Shown here one piece after another: positions 59,275 through 64,000 of a stretch of 64,000 nt of DNA. Location of the stretch: assembly GCA_964603725.1 (NCBI GenBank), contig CAZRWW010000002.1:1-64000 (forward strand), read 5' to 3'. This DNA is from CAZDKK01 sp964603725. Its GTDB lineage: Bacteria; Eisenbacteria; RBG-16-71-46; CAIMUX01; WJJG01. The notes under the pieces were generated by a model. The model ran no database searches. It was not told the origin of the DNA and saw only the letters and a program-made list of their open reading frames with translations. Position numbers and translations under genes: made by a program. Numbering within the stretch: the first letter of the stretch is position 1; the number at the start of each line of letters is the position of its first letter.

Positions 59275-59793
59275 TCAGGCCTTCCCCCCGGCGTACCTGC
59301 GGGCCAGCGCCTGGGCGACATTCGCCGTCACGAAGGGGCTCGTGTCGCCGCCGCATCTGGCCACCTCTTTGACCAACGTGGAGTTGAGGTAGATCAGCTC
59401 CTCGCCCGGCATCAGAAACACCGTCTCGAGCTCGGGCCACAGGCGCTTGTTCATCAGGGCCATCTGGAACTCGTATTCGAAGTCGGAGATGACCCGCAGG
59501 CCGCGCAACACGAGCCTGACCCCGTGCGCGCGGGCGAACTCGACCAGCAAGCCCTGGAACGACTGGACCTCGACGCGCCCGCGAGCTTTCGCCGGCAGGG
59601 CATCCTGGAAGAGCCGCACGCGCTCGGCCGCCGAGAAGAGCGTTTGCTTGGGGTGTCCCTCGGCCACCGCCACGATCAGCCGATCGCACAGCTCCAGCCC
59701 CCTGGCCAGAATGTCGAGGTGGCCGCGGGTGACAGGGTCGAAGGTTCCCGGAAACAGCCCCAGATGGACCTTGGGTGTCTCGCCGCTGTGCAT
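59275..59793 (-). CDS. coaD: Phosphopantetheine adenylyltransferase
   Basis: A 172-residue nucleotidyltransferase that makes dephospho-CoA from ATP and 4'-phosphopantetheine in CoA synthesis. The fold has GLFPGTFDPVTRGHLD (first loop with the TxGH motif), KQTLFSAAERVRLFQDAL, LVLRGLRVISDFEYEFQMALMNKRL, and LNSTLVKEVARCGGD. The ATG at 59793 overlaps the rsmD stop (TGATG); a GTG at 59796 is possible but further from the SD GGGAGG. Confidence 0.95.
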   Translation of the reverse strand: MHSGETPKVHLGLFPGTFDPVTRGHLDILARGLELCDRLIVAVAEGHPKQTLFSAAERVRLFQDALPAKARGRVEVQSFQGLLVEFARAHGVRLVLRGLRVISDFEYEFQMALMNKRLWPELETVFLMPGEELIYLNSTLVKEVARCGGDTSPFVTANVAQALARRYAGGKA

Positions 59794-60350
59794 CACGCCT
59801 CCCGCTCCTCGATAACCATGCGCGTGTCGCCCGAGCGTCGCTCGGGCCAGCGTCGCCAGCCCGACGGCGTGACCCAGTCGGCGTCACGCGTCGCGCATTC
59901 GATCACCCGCACGGCGCCCGGCCCCCACACGATCGCCGGCGTCCGCTCGAGTTGGGCCGCCACCCGCGCCGCCAGCCCGCCGTAGGGCGGATCCGCGAGC
60001 AGCAGCGTGACACCCACGGCTGCTGGCTCGGCGCCCGACAGAAACTCGAAGACGTCGGCGGCCACGACCGCCGACGCATCTTGCGCCCCGAGGGCTCGAA
60101 TGTTGCCCCGCAAGACCGCGAGCGCCACCGGGGCCGCTTCCACGAACAGCGCGCGGCGGGCGCCGCGGCTGAGGGCCTCGAGACCCAGGCTGCCGATGCC
60201 CGCGAAGAGGTCGACGACGACGGCATCCTCGACCCGGCCAGCGAGCCGCGAGAAGAGCGCCTCGCGCACGCGGCCCTGGGTCGGCCGATGATCCCTCCCG
60301 GGCGGGGCCGCCAGCACGCGACCGCGCCACCTACCGCCCACGATTCTCAT
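59793..60350 (-). CDS. rsmD: 16S rRNA (guanine-966-N2)-methyltransferase
   Basis: A 185-residue SAM-dependent methyltransferase for G966 of 16S rRNA. It starts MRIVGGRWRGRVL, has RPTQGRVREALF, the SAM-binding DLFAGIGSLGLEALSRGA and the catalytic ADPPYGG. The ATG at 60350 lies inside the end of the tatA gene (20-bp overlap). The coaD start overlaps its stop, so the rsmD-coaD pair common in bacteria is kept. Confidence 0.94.
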   Translation of the reverse strand: MRIVGGRWRGRVLAAPPGRDHRPTQGRVREALFSRLAGRVEDAVVVDLFAGIGSLGLEALSRGARRALFVEAAPVALAVLRGNIRALGAQDASAVVAADVFEFLSGAEPAAVGVTLLLADPPYGGLAARVAAQLERTPAIVWGPGAVRVIECATRDADWVTPSGWRRWPERRSGDTRMVIEEREA

Positions 60351-60720
60351 CGCCGGCGCCGCTCCCCGGCGCCTCGTCCCCCGCCGGTCGGGCCGGCGCT
60401 GCTGCCGCGGCCGCCGGTGCGGCCGGCGCCTGCGCGGCTGCCGGCGGGGCCGGCGCGTGCGCGGCTGCCGCCGGCAGCTCCGCCCGCTCGACGCCCGCCG
60501 CGGAGGCGGGAGACTCCGTCCGTCCCGGGCTGCGCCGGTCGGGCCCGGGGGTCTTGAGCATCTCCAGGTCCACCTCCCGTTGGACGTCGCGCATCGCTTT
60601 GCGGAAATCGGCCATCCCCTTGCCCAGCGCCCGCGCCACCTCCGGGACCCGCTTGCCGCCGAACAGCAGCAGGACGACGACCAGGATCAAGAGAAGCTCC
60701 TGGGTGCCGATCCCGAACAT
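60331..60720 (-). CDS. Twin-arginine translocase subunit TatA/TatB
   Basis: A 129-residue Tat component. The N-terminal helix FGIGTQELLLILVVVLLLFGG, the short GGKRVPEVAR hinge and the amphipathic helix LGKGMADFRKAMRDVQREVD are typical. The rest is a low-complexity Ala/Pro-rich tail (about 75-129). TatA and TatB cannot be separated by sequence here; the KRVPEVARALGKG hinge suggests TatA. No tatC is adjacent. The ATG at 60720 has GGGGAAG upstream. It starts the minus-strand run to 53994. Confidence 0.9.
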   Translation of the reverse strand: MFGIGTQELLLILVVVLLLFGGKRVPEVARALGKGMADFRKAMRDVQREVDLEMLKTPGPDRRSPGRTESPASAAGVERAELPAAAAHAPAPPAAAQAPAAPAAAAAAPARPAGDEAPGSGAGDENRGR

Positions 60721-61114
60721 CTCGTCTTCCCCCGTGGCGGCGGTTCCTGAGACAACGCACCGGACTCTAGCAGATCCGCGAGCGACAGCAAACGCCGGGC
60801 CCCTGGCCGTCCCGTCAGAGCGGGGCGCACGGCCGGCCGGGGCGCCTTGCAGGCCGCGCGTGCAATCTGCACGGCCGGCGACCACGGATGGGACCCCGCC
60901 GCGCTCCGAGCGGGTCGGCCGGCGCTGGGCACAACGTCTAATTCACTACCGAGTAAAGACTTCACCGACCGGCCTCCCACGGCCGCCGGCGGGCACCCCG
61001 AAGGAATGGGATCTGCACGTCTAATCCCCGGCGCACTACACCTGCCCGGCGGCCACCCGGTCGCGCCGGGCCGACCCTGCCCTTGAATTCGCGGCAACGC
61101 CCGGGGAGGAATCG
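60721..61114. other. Divergent intergenic region between tatA and the pilin operon
   Basis: 394 bp without a gene I can support. A lower-GC patch at 60930-60965 (TCTAATTCACTACCGAGTAA) is the best candidate for the pilin operon promoter, but no clear hexamer pair or sigma-54 site was found. Confidence 0.5.
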
Positions 61115-61594
61115 ATGCGCACCGCCAGGACTCGCCGACCGCTGCGGCTCCGCGCCTCGGACGGCTTCACGCTGACCGAGATGATGGTCGCCCTCGTGAT
61201 CATGGCCGTGGGCATCCTCGCGGTCGGCCGCATGTTCATCTTCTCGAAGGATCACGCCGCCTACGGGCGCCAGGAGACCATGGCGGTCGCCCTGGCCGAG
61301 GAGATCCGCGAGAAGATCATGAGCGACAACTTCGACGACCTCATCACCATCTTCGACGGCGTGGACACCGACAACCCCGGCAGCCTGACGACGCCCTGCC
61401 AGACCTGGGCCCAGCACTTGCAAGCCAACCTGGGCGGCGTCGGCGGCCGCGGCCGCATCCAGGTGCTCGATGAGACCGAGGACCCCGAGATCGTCGCGGG
61501 CATGGTGACCGTGGTGATCACGATCGCCTGGGAAGAGGCCGGACAGACCGAGGCCGTCGACATGCGGTTCTCCATCTCCAAGATGGGGCTCTAA
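61115..61594 (+). CDS. Type IV pilus minor pilin, PilV-like
   Basis: A 159-residue prepilin. A basic leader is followed by the class III signal DG|FTLTEMMVALVIMAVGILAVG, cut after Gly and methylated at Phe by prepilin peptidase; Glu5 of the mature chain is present. The PilV-type pattern (MAVALAEEIREKIMSDNFDDL) follows. It is an initiation-complex minor pilin by family, at the inner membrane and pilus tip. The ATG at 61115 has GGGGAGGAAT upstream. It starts the pilin operon; the PilX-like gene is 30 bp downstream. Confidence 0.88.
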   Translation: MRTARTRRPLRLRASDGFTLTEMMVALVIMAVGILAVGRMFIFSKDHAAYGRQETMAVALAEEIREKIMSDNFDDLITIFDGVDTDNPGSLTTPCQTWAQHLQANLGGVGGRGRIQVLDETEDPEIVAGMVTVVITIAWEEAGQTEAVDMRFSISKMGL

Positions 61595-61624
61595 CGACAG
61601 GCGCTCCTGAGCGCGGGAGGAACT

Positions 61625-63277
61625 ATGCGCGCGCACGCTGGGAATCCGAGAAAGCACAGCGGACCTAGTCGGGCCCGGCCGCGGCCCTGCGGCCACCGCC
61701 GGCGCGAGCTAGGTCCCCGGAGGCAAGAGCGCGGCTCGGCGCTGCTGATGGCGCTCCTGATTCTCGGCTCGCTCTCGATGATCGGCACCTCGCTCGTGCT
61801 CACGTCGGTCGCGGAGCGCCGGACCTCGGGTTACTACCGCGACAGCCTGCGCGCGCTGGCGGCCGCCGAGACGGGCGTGGCCTTCGGAAAGCGCACGATC
61901 CAGGACATGAGCCTCTCCATGACCGACAGCGACGGCGATGGGTACGCGGACTTCGCCCTGTCCGACACGCTTTCGTGGGGCGGCGAGTACGACGTCATCG
62001 GCGAGGCCACCGATATCACCGGCCTGGGCATTGCCGCCTTCCGCTCCAACGGCTTCACGCTGGTCGCGGAGGGCCGTTATCAAGGCGCGGCGCGCCGGGT
62101 GCGCGCCGAGATCGTGCACGACAGCTTCCTGAAGTACGCCCGCTTCGTGGCCGCCGCCGGCACCTCCTACGACTGCGGCGCGGTGCTCACGGGCGAGGTC
62201 TACTGCGGCGGCGACCTGGGCGTGCCCAGCGGCTGCGGCGCCACCTCGGTGCAGTTCCTCGAGTTCGTCGCGACGGTCGGCACGATCCCCAACGCGAACT
62301 ATGCGATCTTCTACCGCGGCTACGTCACCGGCACGACCCAGATCGACCTGGGCAACTCCTGCGACTTCGCGCTGATGCGCAACAAGGCCAAGGGCCTGGC
62401 GGTGGCCTGTGACTGCGAGGGCACGGGCTCGGTCGGGATCTACATCAACCCCGGCGGCGGATTCAACCCGCTCGGCACCGGCACGAACCCCGTCAACCTG
62501 GGCCTGTTCGACTACTGCAACACGACCCTGGCCCCGGGCGACACGGTCATCACCTACAACGGCGTGGCGGTCCCCAACACCGTGACCGCCCAGGCCATGC
62601 GCCGCAGCGAATTCAACGGCGTCATCTTCTTCGAGGGCGACGGCAAAGCCTTCGGCACCCTCGACGGGCGCAGCGGCCGCAACCTCTCGCTCTTCGCCAC
62701 CGACGATATGTTTGTGACCGGCAACATCATCACCGGCCACACGGGATTCGACCCCGGCACGGGTCTCCCCAACGGCGGCGGCGACCCGGTCAACGTCGGG
62801 CTGATCGCCTACGATTACGTCTACATCGACCGCTACACGCCGCGCGTCTTGCAGATCGACGCGGCCCTGATGTCGACGAGATCGAACTGGCGTTGCGACG
62901 GCGGCACGATCGCCAACCACCCCTCGTCGGCCCCCGGCCCCCTGGATCTGGACATGGACGGGATCGTCGGCGAGACGCCCTACAACAACGACCCCACCCC
63001 GGGAAGCGGCTGGGATGAGCTCAACATCACCGCCAACACCTGGGTGCTCAACATCAACGGTCCGATGATCACCTACAACGGCGGTAGCGCCTGGCCGTGG
63101 AACGACGCCACCGTGCTGGCGGCGGCCAGCGGCCCGACGCGCCGCTACAACTACGATATGGACATCACCGAGTACCCGCCGCCGTGCTTCCCGGTGCCGC
63201 TCAACCTGTGGAAGGACGTGAGCTGGACGGAGATCTTCGAGACCGACGGCGCGTTGGCCAGTTATCTGCCGAACTAG
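61625..63277 (+). CDS. Type IV pilus PilX-like protein
   Basis: A 550-residue protein with a PilX-type N-terminus: an Arg-rich start, then ERGSALLMALLILGSLSMIG-type membrane helix and RDSLRALAAAETGVAFGKRTI. The long remainder (about 110-550) is a secreted beta-rich region with several Cys and a Gly/Asn-rich texture, seen in the PilX-like proteins of delta-proteobacteria and FCB bacteria. It may be a tip-located adhesive subunit. The ATG at 61625 has GCGGGAGGAACT upstream. Confidence 0.8.
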   Translation: MRAHAGNPRKHSGPSRARPRPCGHRRRELGPRRQERGSALLMALLILGSLSMIGTSLVLTSVAERRTSGYYRDSLRALAAAETGVAFGKRTIQDMSLSMTDSDGDGYADFALSDTLSWGGEYDVIGEATDITGLGIAAFRSNGFTLVAEGRYQGAARRVRAEIVHDSFLKYARFVAAAGTSYDCGAVLTGEVYCGGDLGVPSGCGATSVQFLEFVATVGTIPNANYAIFYRGYVTGTTQIDLGNSCDFALMRNKAKGLAVACDCEGTGSVGIYINPGGGFNPLGTGTNPVNLGLFDYCNTTLAPGDTVITYNGVAVPNTVTAQAMRRSEFNGVIFFEGDGKAFGTLDGRSGRNLSLFATDDMFVTGNIITGHTGFDPGTGLPNGGGDPVNVGLIAYDYVYIDRYTPRVLQIDAALMSTRSNWRCDGGTIANHPSSAPGPLDLDMDGIVGETPYNNDPTPGSGWDELNITANTWVLNINGPMITYNGGSAWPWNDATVLAAASGPTRRYNYDMDITEYPPPCFPVPLNLWKDVSWTEIFETDGALASYLPN

Positions 63278-63299
63278 CGCGCAGGGAGGAACGGCCGCC

Positions 63300-63839
63300 A
63301 TGTTGACATCGCTCGGGCAGCTTGGACAGCGACGCTCGGCGCGGAACGCACCCGCCCCCGCCCTCCGCGGGGCCGGCGGATTCTCGCTGATGGAGCTGAT
63401 GGTGGTCCTGACCGTCATCGGGATCGTTCTCGGCGTGGCGGTGCCCAACTTCGTGCGCATCAGCCGACGCGACACGGTCGAGGCCACCGCCTACGATCTG
63501 CAGCGCCAGATCTCCCTGGCGCGCCAGAAGGCGGTCTCGCGCCGCGCGCACTACCGCGTCTCCATCAACGCCGAGGCCCGCACCTTCCAGGTCGACCGCC
63601 GCGACAACGGCAGTTGGGTGCCGGACCCGGCGGAAACGTTCAGCTGGTGCGACCGCGTCGAGGCCCTGGTGACCATCGGGAGCAGCAGCGGCAACACCGA
63701 CATCGAGTTCGAGCCGCAGGGCACGGTGGTCGCGTTGGACGCCCCGGCGGTCATCCGCTTCGTCAACGCCCAGGGCGACACCGCGACCGTCAGCCTGGTT
63801 CGCACGGGCCGCCTGCGAATATCGACCTCCTCATCTTGA
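63300..63839 (+). CDS. Type IV pilus minor pilin, FimT/GspH-like
   Basis: A 179-residue prepilin with the class III signal GG|FSLMELMVVLTVIGIVLGVAVP and Glu5 present. The C-terminal GspH/FimT globular domain follows (TAYDLQRQISLARQKAVSRRAHYRVSIN, FEPQGTVVAL). It belongs to the minor pilin group that starts pilus assembly. The ATG at 63300 has GGGAGGAACG upstream, 22 bp after the PilX-like gene. Confidence 0.9.
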   Translation: MLTSLGQLGQRRSARNAPAPALRGAGGFSLMELMVVLTVIGIVLGVAVPNFVRISRRDTVEATAYDLQRQISLARQKAVSRRAHYRVSINAEARTFQVDRRDNGSWVPDPAETFSWCDRVEALVTIGSSSGNTDIEFEPQGTVVALDAPAVIRFVNAQGDTATVSLVRTGRLRISTSSS

Positions 63840-63886
63840 GCATCTTGAGCGGTCGGAGGCGCTCCGTTTCGGCACGGGGGTGCAGC

Positions 63887-64000
63887 ATGAACAAGCGCAC
63901 GGACAGAGTGATCGACGCCGTGACCGCGGGCGGCTCTGCCGCCCGGAGGTCCTGGGGAAGGGAGCGCACCATGAGCTTCCCGCAGCGAAGCGCTCGTGGC
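63887..64000 (+). CDS. Possible next pilin-operon gene, N-terminal fragment
   Basis: An open frame from the ATG at 63887 reaches the window edge (38 codons seen). A second in-frame ATG at 63971 has a better SD (GGAAGGGAG). If the start is 63971 only 10 codons are seen. No pilin signal is visible yet. Position after a minor pilin gene suggests a further pilin (PilW-like) gene. Confidence 0.4.
   Translation, partial: MNKRTDRVIDAVTAGGSAARRSWGRERTMSFPQRSARG

Noticed and set aside
1..64000. Selenoprotein genes split at an in-frame TGA
   Set aside because: All genes that I could assign end at family-typical positions, and I saw no downstream continuation in frame.

Overview
The window is a GC-rich, gene-dense piece of a Gram-negative-type (diderm) bacterial chromosome. 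Outer-membrane barrels, an LpxL-like lipid A acyltransferase, type IV pilin genes and Sec/lipoprotein signals point to two membranes. Two very large secreted proteins end in a FlgD-like Ig domain, one of them with the FQNYPNP-type signature of type IX-like sorting tails. The PheRS is of the archaeal/spirochaetal type, ProRS is the 'type 3' form, and Obg has TKxD in place of NKxD. Together these suggest a member of the FCB superphylum or a neighbouring candidate phylum (Eisenbacteria/Latescibacteria-like). That placement is inference: no rRNA is present.

Layout. 1-2 kb: ABC ATPase fragment and proS. 2-5.8 kb: gingipain-like C25 peptidase. 5.8-12 kb (minus): an envelope cluster of outer-membrane barrel, S55 (SpoIVB-like) protease, secreted beta-propeller and BtuF-like protein. 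12-20 kb: glycosyltransferase, cytosolic 5'-nucleotidase, M19 dipeptidase, M50 site-2 protease, mrp, trmB and a ClpP with an acidic head. 20-28.3 kb: surface proteins (FN3-cohesin lipoprotein, 1347-aa NHL/cohesin/EF-hand/FlgD protein, barrel fused to a periplasmic domain, small Ig lipoprotein). 28.7-30 kb: tRNA-Ala, tRNA-Leu and murB. 30-43.3 kb (minus): a long, closely packed run DUF5683-lepA-hemW-glycosyltransferase-WcaJ-like-dnaJ-rsmE-pheS-pheT-two secreted proteins. 43.4 kb: a selenocysteine tRNA with its own near-consensus promoter. 43.7-47.1 kb: TPR protein, ridA and a glmM-like phosphohexomutase. 47.2-47.5 kb: tRNA-Thr and tRNA-Phe. 47.5-49.9 kb: a two-component pair whose kinase has Glu where the phosphorylatable His should be. 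50-54 kb: DUF3467 protein, aminotransferase, and a LysR regulator divergent from inositol-phosphate synthase with a T-N11-A operator between them. 54-60.7 kb (minus): tatA-rsmD-coaD-fmdB-obgE-HEAT-dprA-lpxL-FAH hydrolase. 61-64 kb: start of a type IV minor-pilin operon.

Most genes are core metabolism or translation packed into overlapping minus-strand operons. The accessory interest lies in the secreted proteins (C25, S55, cohesin/EF-hand, beta-propeller), the His-less sensor kinase, the unusual ClpP, the archaeal-type PheRS with an added zinc ribbon, and evidence for selenocysteine decoding. I did not find a CRISPR array, an insertion sequence, a prophage or a rRNA gene.
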